A DNA stretch of 56,082 nt, from positions 1 through 56,082 of the forward strand of contig CAZPMH010000013.1 of assembly GCA_964587815.1 (NCBI GenBank), given 5' to 3'. Each line of letters starts with the position of its first letter. Position 1 is the first letter of the stretch. A program made the translations under genes and the position numbers. Origin of the DNA: UBA1672 sp964587815 (GTDB lineage: Bacteria > Pseudomonadota > Alphaproteobacteria > Micavibrionales > Micavibrionaceae). Positions 7,407 through 14,888 of the stretch are shown here, piece by piece. The notes beneath the pieces were generated by a model. The model did no database searches and was not told the DNA's origin. It was given only the letters and a program-made list of their open reading frames with translations.

Positions 7407-7982
7407 ATGAATCCCGATTGGTTCGATAAGCTGGGCCTCATGGGGTGGCCGCTTTTAATGTGCTCTGTGATTGCGCTTACTATAATTTTTGAACGCATGG
7501 TTTTTATGCTTATACAAGCCCGGCGTCAGAAGAAGACGTTGAGTGTCCTTTCACAGTCACTTTATGAACATGAGAACCAGCCGAAAGCCATTCGGGATGA
7601 CTTAATCAGCCTGCGCTTACATGAAATACAATCTCCCTTTGAAAAAGGGTTAAAAACTCTGCGTATTATCGGCACCGTTAGCCCGCTTTTCGGGCTTCTT
7701 GGTACGGTTATCGGTATCATTAAAGCGTTCCAAAAAATTGCGGCCAGCACCGGGGCGGTTAACCCGGCGATGATTGCGGATGGTTTGTGGGAAGCACTTT
7801 TGACGACAGCTGTCGGTTTGTCTATTGCTTTACCGTGTTTATTGGCGGCACAAATCTACAAGGCTTGGGGGCAGCGTATGTGTGATATACTTTGTCTTGA
7901 GCTTAACCGATTGTCATTGTCATTCGAGTTGGGAAAAGATGACGCTGATATAAAGCAGTTTCCTGAAAGGAAGGCTGCATGA
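7407..7982 (+). CDS. exbB: ExbB-like proton channel subunit
   Basis: A 191-residue member of the MotA/TolQ/ExbB family. Three membrane segments are visible at about residues 12-33, 88-110 and 124-147, with the family core FGLLGTVIGIIKAFQKIA in the second and GLWEALLTTAVGL leading into the third. With ExbD it converts proton flow into TonB movement. The stop overlaps the exbD start as ATGA, so the two subunits are probably translationally coupled. It is shorter than E. coli ExbB (244 residues), lacking some of the cytoplasmic extension, but all three helices are present. Confidence 0.9.
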   Translation: MNPDWFDKLGLMGWPLLMCSVIALTIIFERMVFMLIQARRQKKTLSVLSQSLYEHENQPKAIRDDLISLRLHEIQSPFEKGLKTLRIIGTVSPLFGLLGTVIGIIKAFQKIAASTGAVNPAMIADGLWEALLTTAVGLSIALPCLLAAQIYKAWGQRMCDILCLELNRLSLSFELGKDDADIKQFPERKAA

Positions 7983-8416
7983 TTACGCTGTCTAACGAAA
8001 ACGAGCATGAAGGGTTTTTGAAGGACCTCATTCCTGATTTGACTCCTATGCTGGATATTTTGTTTATCTTGCTTGTTTTCTTCATGCTGGCTGTTGGACA
8101 AGTCTACCAGACTATGGATTTGACGTTGCCCAAGAGCACAGCTCAGGAAATTCAAAGCACTGCAATGGCAGATATGATTGTTTTATCTATCGGAGCTGGG
8201 GAAACAGACTACGCTTTGAATGATATAAGTTTTTCAGATATTGAAGATTTTAAAACAGAGATATTAAAAGCAGTTTCCGAGCACCCCGATTACAAATTAG
8301 TTGTGGCAGGTGATCGGAGCGTTTCCTTAGAACGGGTGCTTAATATTCTTACATTTTTAAATGATAACGGCATTCAGACCGCTAACATTCTCATGCAACC
8401 AGGAGAAACGCCATGA
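7979..8416 (+). CDS. exbD: ExbD-like proton channel subunit
   Basis: A 145-residue ExbD/TolR family protein. After a short cytoplasmic N-terminus, one membrane helix (about residues 23-44) begins with LTPMLDILFILLVFF. The Asp at residue 26 matches the channel aspartate essential for proton translocation in this family. The C-terminal periplasmic domain ends with VLNILTFLNDNGIQTANI. It overlaps exbB and hmuT by 4 bp on each side, forming a tight coupled cassette. It works with the tonB and exbB genes upstream to energise the heme receptor. Confidence 0.92.
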   Translation: MITLSNENEHEGFLKDLIPDLTPMLDILFILLVFFMLAVGQVYQTMDLTLPKSTAQEIQSTAMADMIVLSIGAGETDYALNDISFSDIEDFKTEILKAVSEHPDYKLVVAGDRSVSLERVLNILTFLNDNGIQTANILMQPGETP

Positions 8417-9243
8417 GCCGCATATTTATTTTTGCACTGATTACTCTTTTCCCACTTCAAGCAGGTGCGTCAGAATGTCCGCGAACGCTTTCGATAGGTG
8501 GTGCTATTACTGAGATTGTGTACAAGCTGGGTAAACAAGATTGTTTGGTCGGTGTTGACACGACAAGCACTTATCCTGAAGCCGCATCCAAATTGCCGAT
8601 GGTGGGATATCAAAGAATGCTCAATGCAGAAGGAATCCTTTCTTTGAAGCCTGACGTTATCATTCATACCAATCAGGCGGGACCGCCGACTGTTTTAAAA
8701 CAAATTGACCAAGCGGGTATCAAACGCATTGAAATAAAAGATGAACCGAGTTTAGAGGCCGTTTATGCAAAAATAGAGGCCGTATCAGCGGTTTTTGGTA
8801 TTGAAGATCAAGGTGAAAAGCTGATCGGAGAGTTGGTGAGGCAACGAGAGGCTCTTGCGTTATCAGATACTGCGAAGCCGCGAGTTTTGTTCGTCATGAG
8901 CCATGGCGGCGGTACACCTATGGTTGGTGGGAAAGGTACGGCAGCTGATGCGATTATTAACCTTGCCGGAGGCGACAATGTCGTGTCTTTTGATCGCTAT
9001 AAACCTTTAACGCCTGAGGCTTTGGCTACACTTAATCCCGAATTTATTGTCACAACGGAGGACTCTCTTACGCAAATGGGCGGAATTTCAGGCTTGCTTC
9101 ATATGCCCGGTGTTAGCCTAACGCAAGCCGGTAAAAATAAGCGTGTTGTTTCTATGGATGCTTTGCTTATTTTGGGATTTGGTCCCAGGACGATTGAGGC
9201 AGCGCAGACGCTCTCAGAGCAATTATCAATGGATATTCAATGA
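8413..9243 (+). CDS. hmuT: Periplasmic heme-binding protein HmuT
   Basis: A 276-residue substrate-binding protein of the HmuT/BtuF class. A signal peptide (about residues 1-19, ending AGAS) precedes a two-lobed binding protein with the opening RTLSIGGAITEIVYKLG, LKPDVIIHTNQAGPP in the first lobe and GGDNVVSFDRYKPLTPEAL, characteristic of HmuT, in the second. It takes heme from the receptor and delivers it to the HmuUV permease. It overlaps exbD upstream and hmuU downstream by ATGA. The family sense is firm because the next two genes are the matching permease and ATPase. Confidence 0.9.
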   Translation: MSRIFIFALITLFPLQAGASECPRTLSIGGAITEIVYKLGKQDCLVGVDTTSTYPEAASKLPMVGYQRMLNAEGILSLKPDVIIHTNQAGPPTVLKQIDQAGIKRIEIKDEPSLEAVYAKIEAVSAVFGIEDQGEKLIGELVRQREALALSDTAKPRVLFVMSHGGGTPMVGGKGTAADAIINLAGGDNVVSFDRYKPLTPEALATLNPEFIVTTEDSLTQMGGISGLLHMPGVSLTQAGKNKRVVSMDALLILGFGPRTIEAAQTLSEQLSMDIQ

Positions 9244-10283
9244 GTTCTGCACTTGTCAGATATGCTTGTATTTTGAAGGTTCCTAAGTTCTCTGCCGCCT
9301 TGGGCGTCAGCCTTTTATTGGCACTAAGTGTTTTATTCGCGCTTAGTCTGGGGGCGTTTCACATTCCGATTTGGAATATCGTCAGCGGCAACCTCAATGA
9401 ACAACAGTTCGCGGTTTTTACGTCCATACGTCTTCCGCGTGTATTGTTGGCGGGATTGGTTGGCGCGGGTCTGGCTATTTCAGGCGCTGCTCTTCAAGGT
9501 TTGTTTCGCAATCCTCTTGCCGATCCGCAGCTTATAGGTATTTCGTCCGGTGCGGCTTTGGCGGTTGCCTCCGCTATTGTTTTTTTAGGCGCCCTTTCTG
9601 TCACAGGGATTTTATCGTTATTCGTTCTATCAGTGGCAGCCTTTGTCGGCGGGCTGACGACATGCTTGTTAATTTTTAAAATTGCCAGCTTTTCCGGACG
9701 TGTTTCCGTTGCCCATATGTTACTGGCCGGTATTGCCATTAGTGCAATCGCTGCTTCAGGGATAGGTTTTCTCAGCTATATCAGCGATGATCAGCAGCTT
9801 CGAACCATTACATTTTGGACGATGGGGTCTGTCGGTGGAGCGTTGTGGCCTACGGTTCTTATTGCAGCTATTTCTGTTGTTCCCTGTTCTTTTTTGTTAT
9901 TCAGGCAATCTCAGGCGCTGAACATATTGCAGTTGGGTGAGAAACAAAGCCTGTATGCGGGGGTGGATCCCGAAAAAACGAAAAATATTACAATCGTTAC
10001 AGTTGCCCTGTGTGTTGGCGTTTGTGTTTCTGTCAGCGGTGTCATCGGCTTCGTAGGATTGGTTGTTCCACATTTAATTCGTTTGTCCAGTGGCCCTGAT
10101 CATCGCACTTTATTGCCATTATCCGCCTTGTTGGGAGCGGCCTTGCTTATTTTGGCTGATACAGTTGCCAGAACTCTGGTCGCGCCTGCCGAAATGCCTG
10201 TCGGTATTTTAACTGCGCTTATTGGTGGGCCTTATTTTTTATGGCTTTTAATCAGGCAGTCCAAGAAAGGGTTCGGACTATGA
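9240..10283 (+). CDS. hmuU: Heme ABC transporter permease HmuU
   Basis: A 347-residue FecCD/BtuC-type permease with about ten membrane helices. Family motifs are visible: RLPRVLLAGLVGAGLAISGA followed by LQGLFRNPLADPQLIGISSGA near residues 60-105, and GFVGLVVPHLIRL in the second half, the cytoplasmic coupling segment that contacts the ATPase. It carries heme across the inner membrane with HmuV, fed by HmuT. Both neighbours overlap it by ATGA. Length matches the family's usual 330-350. Confidence 0.93.
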   Translation: MSSALVRYACILKVPKFSAALGVSLLLALSVLFALSLGAFHIPIWNIVSGNLNEQQFAVFTSIRLPRVLLAGLVGAGLAISGAALQGLFRNPLADPQLIGISSGAALAVASAIVFLGALSVTGILSLFVLSVAAFVGGLTTCLLIFKIASFSGRVSVAHMLLAGIAISAIAASGIGFLSYISDDQQLRTITFWTMGSVGGALWPTVLIAAISVVPCSFLLFRQSQALNILQLGEKQSLYAGVDPEKTKNITIVTVALCVGVCVSVSGVIGFVGLVVPHLIRLSSGPDHRTLLPLSALLGAALLILADTVARTLVAPAEMPVGILTALIGGPYFLWLLIRQSKKGFGL

Positions 10284-11059
10284 TTGAAGCCAGAAACATT
10301 TCCGTATCGCATGGTCGAAAAACAATTTTATCTGATGTGACATGCAACATATCAGGCGGTGTTCATTGCATTTTGGGGCAGAACGGAGCCGGAAAATCAA
10401 CGTTATTAAAATGTCTTTCAGGCGGGATTTCTTATGACAGAGGTCAGGTGATGTATGATGGCCAAGATTTGAAGACGCGCAACATTAGAGAGCTTGCAAA
10501 AAAACGTGCTGTTTTAGACCAGAATTTAGAAATCGAATTTCCTTTCAAGGCAATTGATATCGTGATGATGGGGAGATCGCCGTTTATTGCCTCGAATAAA
10601 AATCTACAAGATGTTGAGGTTGCTGAGTTAGCGCTTCATCGACTTGAAGCATACGGTTTGAAGGATAGGATTTATTTATCGTTATCGGGTGGTGAGAAAC
10701 AACGCATTCAAATGGCGCGCGTTCTTGCTCAACTGCATTTTTCAGAAGAGGATCTGAGTGGTAAAATCCTGTTTCTGGATGAACCCATGTCTGCATTGGA
10801 TGTCAAACACCAAAGAATGTGCTTGGAGCTTATTGATGAGTTACGTAGCAAGGGGCTTTGTGTTGTTTGCGTCATGCATGATATTAACATCTCATGTGAA
10901 ATTGCAGATCATCTGCTTTTTCTGAAGGAGGGCGCTTTGATTGCTCGACATAACGTCAAGACATCAAATTTGAACGAATCTGTTTTGGTTGATACTTATG
11001 ACACAAAGCCAGTGAGCGTCATAAGAGGCGATAGTGGTAAAACTTTCTACCATTTTTAA
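10280..11059 (+). CDS. hmuV: Heme ABC transporter ATP-binding protein HmuV
   Basis: A 259-residue ABC ATPase. Walker A GQNGAGKST is at residues 33-41, the signature LSGGEKQRIQMARVLAQL is in the middle, and Walker B ILFLDEPMSALD and the switch histidine region (VMHDINIS) follow. I start it at the ATG at 10280, which overlaps the hmuU stop as ATGA like the preceding genes; an in-frame start at 10241 would add 13 residues inside hmuU. It powers heme import through HmuU. It is the last gene of the island. An AT-rich 170-bp gap with no strong terminator follows. Confidence 0.93.
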   Translation: MIEARNISVSHGRKTILSDVTCNISGGVHCILGQNGAGKSTLLKCLSGGISYDRGQVMYDGQDLKTRNIRELAKKRAVLDQNLEIEFPFKAIDIVMMGRSPFIASNKNLQDVEVAELALHRLEAYGLKDRIYLSLSGGEKQRIQMARVLAQLHFSEEDLSGKILFLDEPMSALDVKHQRMCLELIDELRSKGLCVVCVMHDINISCEIADHLLFLKEGALIARHNVKTSNLNESVLVDTYDTKPVSVIRGDSGKTFYHF

Positions 11060-11237
11060 GAATAGCGGTTTATCGCTAACATCAGCTTTTTAGCGCCATA
11101 TTTCGCAATTTCTTTATTACTTTTATGTTCTGATCTTTTTTTGTTTTCTATGTTTTTATTTTTCTTATGCACCTTGATTCCATTACTCTAAAATGCTCTG
11201 ATTTTATTTTTTATAATTATTTAAGGTGTTACCAGTT

Positions 11238-11834
11238 ATGAAACCCGTATTCATTATTTTTGTTCTGTCTTTAACCTTGTCTATGCCTGTTTCAGCGCAA
11301 GATTATGTGGATGCATTTAATCAGAAATGCGTCGCGTCCGGTAAAACGGCAAGTTTTTGTTCTTGTGCCGTTGATGCCTTTTCAGATCAAATGCGCAAGC
11401 ATGATGAAAGAAAACTTGAGCAGAGTAAGATGCACTTAAAACACAGCACAGACGCTTTATTGGCTGACCCTGTTATGACTCAGGGGAAAATTGACGCCGT
11501 TTGTGATTTGTATGATGAAGCATATTCATACGACATAAAGGCGGCGCTGGTGAAAAGACAGCAAAGTCATGAACAAGCACGTCAATGGACTGATAAAAAA
11601 TTAGCGGCGATGAAGCAAAAAGAAGAGCTTGTGATGAGTTACGGGGCCTCGAGGGAAACGAATGGTGCGCTTGCCGTCGGAGATTATTGCAAACTTAATC
11701 ACGAGGTTAATGAAATGTCGCAAGACCTTGCTGAGAGCAAAGATGTTATTTATGGAAGAGTGCGCAGGCTGATGCAATCTCAGGTCGGGCTTAAAGCCTT
11801 TTTTGGTAGCGCTTATAAAGCCGGTTGCAAATAG
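11238..11834 (+). CDS. Exported cysteine-containing protein of unknown function
   Basis: I do not recognise a specific family. The ATG at 11238 is preceded by TTAAGGTG, a reasonable ribosome binding site; a GTG at 11226 is possible. The 198-residue product has a clear signal peptide (MKPVFIIFVLSLTLSMPVSAQ). The mature part is helical and charged, with cysteines placed CVASGKTASFCSC near its start, a third region around VCDLYDEA, and late cysteines (YCKLNHEV, AGCK at the end). These suggest a disulfide-stabilised periplasmic protein. The next gene, also exported, follows within 30 bp, so the two probably share a transcript. They lie just after the heme operon but no functional link is visible. 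Confidence 0.7.
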   Translation: MKPVFIIFVLSLTLSMPVSAQDYVDAFNQKCVASGKTASFCSCAVDAFSDQMRKHDERKLEQSKMHLKHSTDALLADPVMTQGKIDAVCDLYDEAYSYDIKAALVKRQQSHEQARQWTDKKLAAMKQKEELVMSYGASRETNGALAVGDYCKLNHEVNEMSQDLAESKDVIYGRVRRLMQSQVGLKAFFGSAYKAGCK

Positions 11835-11860
11835 AAGTTGTTGATACAGAAAGGTTTGGA

Positions 11861-12418
11861 ATGATGTTAAAGCGTATATTCGTTTGTTTTTTTACGATTA
11901 CGGTATTTTGTATTGGTGCATTTTCAGTGCCTTCATTGGCAGCGTATCGCGGCGAAAGCCCGGAAAAAATGAGTAAGTTGGCAAGCTTTCAAATATTGGG
12001 GGTTACCATTGATATGACGATTGGTGAAATTATGCAAAAATTTGAAGGGCAAGGGCACAAATTTGTTTGTAGATTTACTGCGTGTCAATTTCGCACTGAC
12101 GGGTATGAGTTTACAATTGTGCACACTAAGAAATCATTAGGAAACAGAGGTCCGCAGACAGACTTTGATCGCAATGCAACACCGATATCAATCGGCATCG
12201 GTAATGTTACAGATTTTTCAGTATGCGCGCCTGCGAGAGAAATGATAAAGAAATTTTGTAATCATGATGACCAAAAGCAGCCGTGTTGGACAAGTAATTT
12301 TGGCGTTACAAACGGTAATATTTCATCTAGAGCAAAGAGCGCGGACGGCTTTCGTTATAATGCCCGTGTGATGCTTAACCCCAATAAGACCTGTAGCGTT
12401 GGTGTCAAGCGTCAATAG
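11861..12418 (+). CDS. Exported protein of unknown function
   Basis: A 185-residue protein with a signal peptide (VCFFTITVFCIGAFSVPSLAA) and no family I can name. The mature part opens with LASFQILGVTIDMTIGEIMQKFEGQGHKFVCRF, reminiscent of small secreted proteins in which a G-x-x-x-D-M-T-x-x-E-I helix precedes a cysteine pair. Several later cysteines (FSVCAPAREM, KKFCNH, QPCWTS, KTCSVGV) suggest disulfides. Tandem ATG codons at 11861 and 11864 both follow a GGTTTGGA stretch. It is 26 bp downstream of another exported protein gene and was probably transcribed with it. Confidence 0.65.
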   Translation: MMLKRIFVCFFTITVFCIGAFSVPSLAAYRGESPEKMSKLASFQILGVTIDMTIGEIMQKFEGQGHKFVCRFTACQFRTDGYEFTIVHTKKSLGNRGPQTDFDRNATPISIGIGNVTDFSVCAPAREMIKKFCNHDDQKQPCWTSNFGVTNGNISSRAKSADGFRYNARVMLNPNKTCSVGVKRQ

Positions 12419-12541
12419 GGGCTGACAGAAGTCAAAATGCGCCATCATTTCCTATTCTTAGGTTTAGAATTATACAGAATGTAGAGAATTTTTATTTTAT
12501 GTGATGTAAGATTTCTATTCCACATTAAGGAATGAATAAAT

Positions 12542-13645
12542 ATGCGTAAAATATTGGTTCTTGGTGGTTATGGTGTTTTCGGGCGGAGGATTTGTGAAAG
12601 ATTGGCGCGTTTTGATGATATTGAATTGATCATTGCGGGGCGCTCACGCAAGAAGGCTCTGGAGTTGATAGAGACGCTTTCTGATCCTTTATGTTCTGTG
12701 CGCAGTTTGGAGATTGATATTCACACTGCGCATATTTCTGAGCTTGAAAATTTGGAAATATTTGCAGTTATCAATGCCTGCGGGCCTTATCATGATCAAG
12801 ATTATTCGATTGCCGAGATGTGTATTGATATTGGTGCACATTATATTGATTTGTCCGATAATCGCGACTTTGTTGCAAATATAGAGGTTTTGAATGGGCG
12901 TGCGAAACGCGCTGATGTGTTTGTGACGAGCGGTGCGAGCACTGTTCCGGCGCTTTCCTCAGCAGTTCTTGATCACTATATCCCCGCTTTTTCTCAACTT
13001 ACCTCTGTCGATTACGGGGTTACGCCCGGCAATAAAACAGATCGGGGTGTGGGGACGATTGCTGCGATTTTAAAATATGTGGGGCGGCCATTTAAAACGC
13101 TGATCAAAGGTGAGGAGAGGGTTGTTCACGGCTGGCAGAATTTGCATCGGACGCATTATCCTGTGATTGGTAAGCGGTGGATGTCGAATTGTGATATCCC
13201 CGACCTCGATTTGTTCCAAAGCCGATATAAAGATCTGGAAACCATCCGATTTTATGCGGGGTTAGAGCTTTCTATTTTGCATGTCGGTTTATGGATTCTG
13301 TCGTGGCCGTGCCGCTGGGGTTGGATTAAGGATTTTGACCGTTATGCGAGTCTCATGCGCCGCGTGAGCCTTTGGTTTTATCCGCTGGGTTCTGATCGTG
13401 GCGGGATGCATGTGTTTATGCGCGGTTTGGATGAGGACGGCGCTCGCATGCAAAAAGATTGGTGTGTTATTGCCTGTGATGGGGTGGGGCCTTATATCCC
13501 CGCGACACCGTCGGTTATTCTTGTTCGGAAATTACTGGATGGTACACTGGATCGGCGCGGCGCTCTGCCCTGTCTGGGGCTTTTTAGCCTGAATGATTTT
13601 ATGGAAGAGATTTCTGATTTGAGTATAAAGGACGGTTTGGGGTGA
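12542..13645 (+). CDS. Saccharopine dehydrogenase-like oxidoreductase (N-terminal part of a split gene?)
   Basis: A 367-residue protein with an N-terminal Rossmann domain (KILVLGGYGVFGRRICERLA, nucleotide-binding G residues at about 8-14), then AVINACGPYHDQDYSIAEMC and GAHYIDLSD, typical of the saccharopine dehydrogenase NADP-binding superfamily. The central part (VFVTSGASTVPALSSAVLD) also matches. Enzymes of this group that carry a C-terminal DUF4166 domain are usually about 550 residues. Here the protein ends soon after FMEEISDLSI, and a DUF4166 protein is encoded separately 721 bp further on, starting from a copy of the same DNA (see findings). Ribosome binding site TTAAGGAA. Substrate unknown. 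It may be a truncated remnant or a still-active half. Confidence 0.82.
   Translation: MRKILVLGGYGVFGRRICERLARFDDIELIIAGRSRKKALELIETLSDPLCSVRSLEIDIHTAHISELENLEIFAVINACGPYHDQDYSIAEMCIDIGAHYIDLSDNRDFVANIEVLNGRAKRADVFVTSGASTVPALSSAVLDHYIPAFSQLTSVDYGVTPGNKTDRGVGTIAAILKYVGRPFKTLIKGEERVVHGWQNLHRTHYPVIGKRWMSNCDIPDLDLFQSRYKDLETIRFYAGLELSILHVGLWILSWPCRWGWIKDFDRYASLMRRVSLWFYPLGSDRGGMHVFMRGLDEDGARMQKDWCVIACDGVGPYIPATPSVILVRKLLDGTLDRRGALPCLGLFSLNDFMEEISDLSIKDGLG
13607..13626 (+). repeat. 20-bp direct repeat, left copy
   Basis: GAGATTTCTGATTTGAGTAT occurs here and again at 14328-14347. The wider matching region is about 33 bp with four mismatches (13599-13631 against 14320-14352). In both copies the repeat encodes E-I-S-D-L-S-I in the frame of the dehydrogenase or DUF4166 gene. 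It bounds the 721-bp segment that separates the two genes. Confidence 0.85.
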
Positions 13646-14343
13646 TGGGGATGAAGAATTTTTTAGCGCTGCTGATGTTTTGTTTCTTTCTTAGTAATAG
13701 CGCAAATGGTGTTACTTGTATTGAAAGAAAGAATATTCATCTATCAAAATTGTTATATGAGAATGATGTTTTTTTTATCGGCAGAAAAACTCCAGACCAA
13801 GGGCAAGACGGTCTTGTGCGCTTCAGCATAGTTGAGCCTTTGAAAGGCAGTTTTCCTAAGGATACCGTTGAAGTAAAGCCTTATGGACATCCTATTTTTA
13901 TAGAGAGAGACTCAAATATGAGCCTCTTAAATTTTGGATATTATAAGGACAAAAATTTATTCTTGGTTTTTGGTAATTTCAATCGAGATCAAATCCTTAC
14001 TGAAGAGCTTTACTCCGCGTGTACTTCTATACCTGGACCTAAAAAAATATTGTCGTTTTTTAAGGGGCCTTATCTGTATCAGTTTCGTTACTTCATTTTA
14101 GCCTTTTTTGTCTTTTTCGTTTATGTGATATGGCGCGTAGGGGGTGTAAAAAATTTCGCGACAGTCGATATTTTTAATTTGCCCAGAATTGTTTTCAGCC
14201 TTCATGCTCCTGTAAAAACCCACCCCATGCGTTTCAAGAAGACTGGTTTAACTATACTGTTTCTTTTAGTTTTTTTGTTTTTTTTAACGACACTATTAGG
14301 CGATCGTTTTCTGTCTAGCTTATTGAGGAGATTTCTGATTTGA
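13645..14343 (+). CDS. Exported/membrane protein of unknown function inside the split dehydrogenase gene
   Basis: A protein of about 232 residues with a signal peptide (MKNFLALLMFCFFLSNSANG), a domain starting at Cys (TCIERKNIHLSKLLYENDVFFIGRK) with IVEPLKGSFPKDTVEVKPYG and KNLFLVFGNF, and two C-terminal membrane helices (about 146-164 and 206-226). The first domain resembles bacterial NTR/TIMP-like domains in its C...ADVVF-G...V-x-E-x-LKG...YLVF pattern, but this is weak. Start choice is uncertain: GTG 13642, ATG 13645 or ATG 13651. The start overlaps the stop of the dehydrogenase gene, and its stop overlaps the TTG start of the DUF4166 gene. The stretch is visibly more AT-rich than its neighbours. 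It occupies the segment between two direct repeat copies, so it may be an acquired insert. Confidence 0.6.
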   Translation: MGMKNFLALLMFCFFLSNSANGVTCIERKNIHLSKLLYENDVFFIGRKTPDQGQDGLVRFSIVEPLKGSFPKDTVEVKPYGHPIFIERDSNMSLLNFGYYKDKNLFLVFGNFNRDQILTEELYSACTSIPGPKKILSFFKGPYLYQFRYFILAFFVFFVYVIWRVGGVKNFATVDIFNLPRIVFSLHAPVKTHPMRFKKTGLTILFLLVFLFFLTTLLGDRFLSSLLRRFLI

Positions 14344-14347
14344 GTAT
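14328..14347 (+). repeat. 20-bp direct repeat, right copy
   Basis: Second copy of GAGATTTCTGATTTGAGTAT, 721 bp after the first. The base change just upstream turns GAAGAG of the left copy into GAGGAG, a good ribosome binding site 9 bp before the TTG at 14340. Confidence 0.85.
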
Positions 14348-14888
14348 TCAGGTTTATTGCGATGTGCCGCTTTATAAGCGGTATTTGAAAGAACGGTATG
14401 AGGGGTTGCCCCGTGCTGTGCAAGCTCTGCATGATTATCAGGGGGGGGTCACTTACACGGGTGAATGTGATGTTGTGCGCGGCACGAACCCGTTTTGTAA
14501 AATTTTGGCGGCGGTTTTGTCTTTGCCGCCTGACGGACGGGGGCATCCATTAAGTGTGCATTTTAAAACCGAGGGTGGCGCGGAGCACTGGACGCGGTCT
14601 TTCGGTAAGCAGGTATTTTATTCAAAGCAATGGGATCAAAATGATATTTTGTATGAGAAAATCAACATCACGACGCTTGCGTTCGATATCAAAACATCGC
14701 CCGAGGCTTTGGATTTGGTTTTAAAACAGGTTTATGTTTTGGGGCTGCCCGTCGGGTGGTTGTTTAAACCAAAAGCCAAAGCGCGCGAATATGAAAAAGA
14801 CGGACGGTTTTGCATGAGCATTGAGGTTCATTTGCCGTTATTCGGCTTGCTGGTCAAATATGATGGCTGGTTGTCAGTTGACGGTTGA
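14340..14888 (+). CDS. DUF4166 protein (C-terminal part of a split dehydrogenase?)
   Basis: A 182-residue protein matching DUF4166, a domain normally fused to the C-terminus of saccharopine dehydrogenase-like proteins. Visible marks are the early LPRAVQALHD, then GECDVVRGTNPFCKILAAVLSLP, WTRSFGKQVFYSKQ and a C-terminal LPLFGLLVKYDGWL. The only plausible start is TTG 14340, preceded at 9 bp by GAGGAG. In-frame sequence upstream reads E-E-I-S-D-L-S-I, the same residues as the C-terminus of the dehydrogenase at 12542-13645, and then meets a stop at 14316. The parsimonious reading is that this was the C-terminal domain of one fused protein. Its end overlaps the convergent monooxygenase gene by 61 bp. 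Confidence 0.75.
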   Translation: MSIQVYCDVPLYKRYLKERYEGLPRAVQALHDYQGGVTYTGECDVVRGTNPFCKILAAVLSLPPDGRGHPLSVHFKTEGGAEHWTRSFGKQVFYSKQWDQNDILYEKINITTLAFDIKTSPEALDLVLKQVYVLGLPVGWLFKPKAKAREYEKDGRFCMSIEVHLPLFGLLVKYDGWLSVDG

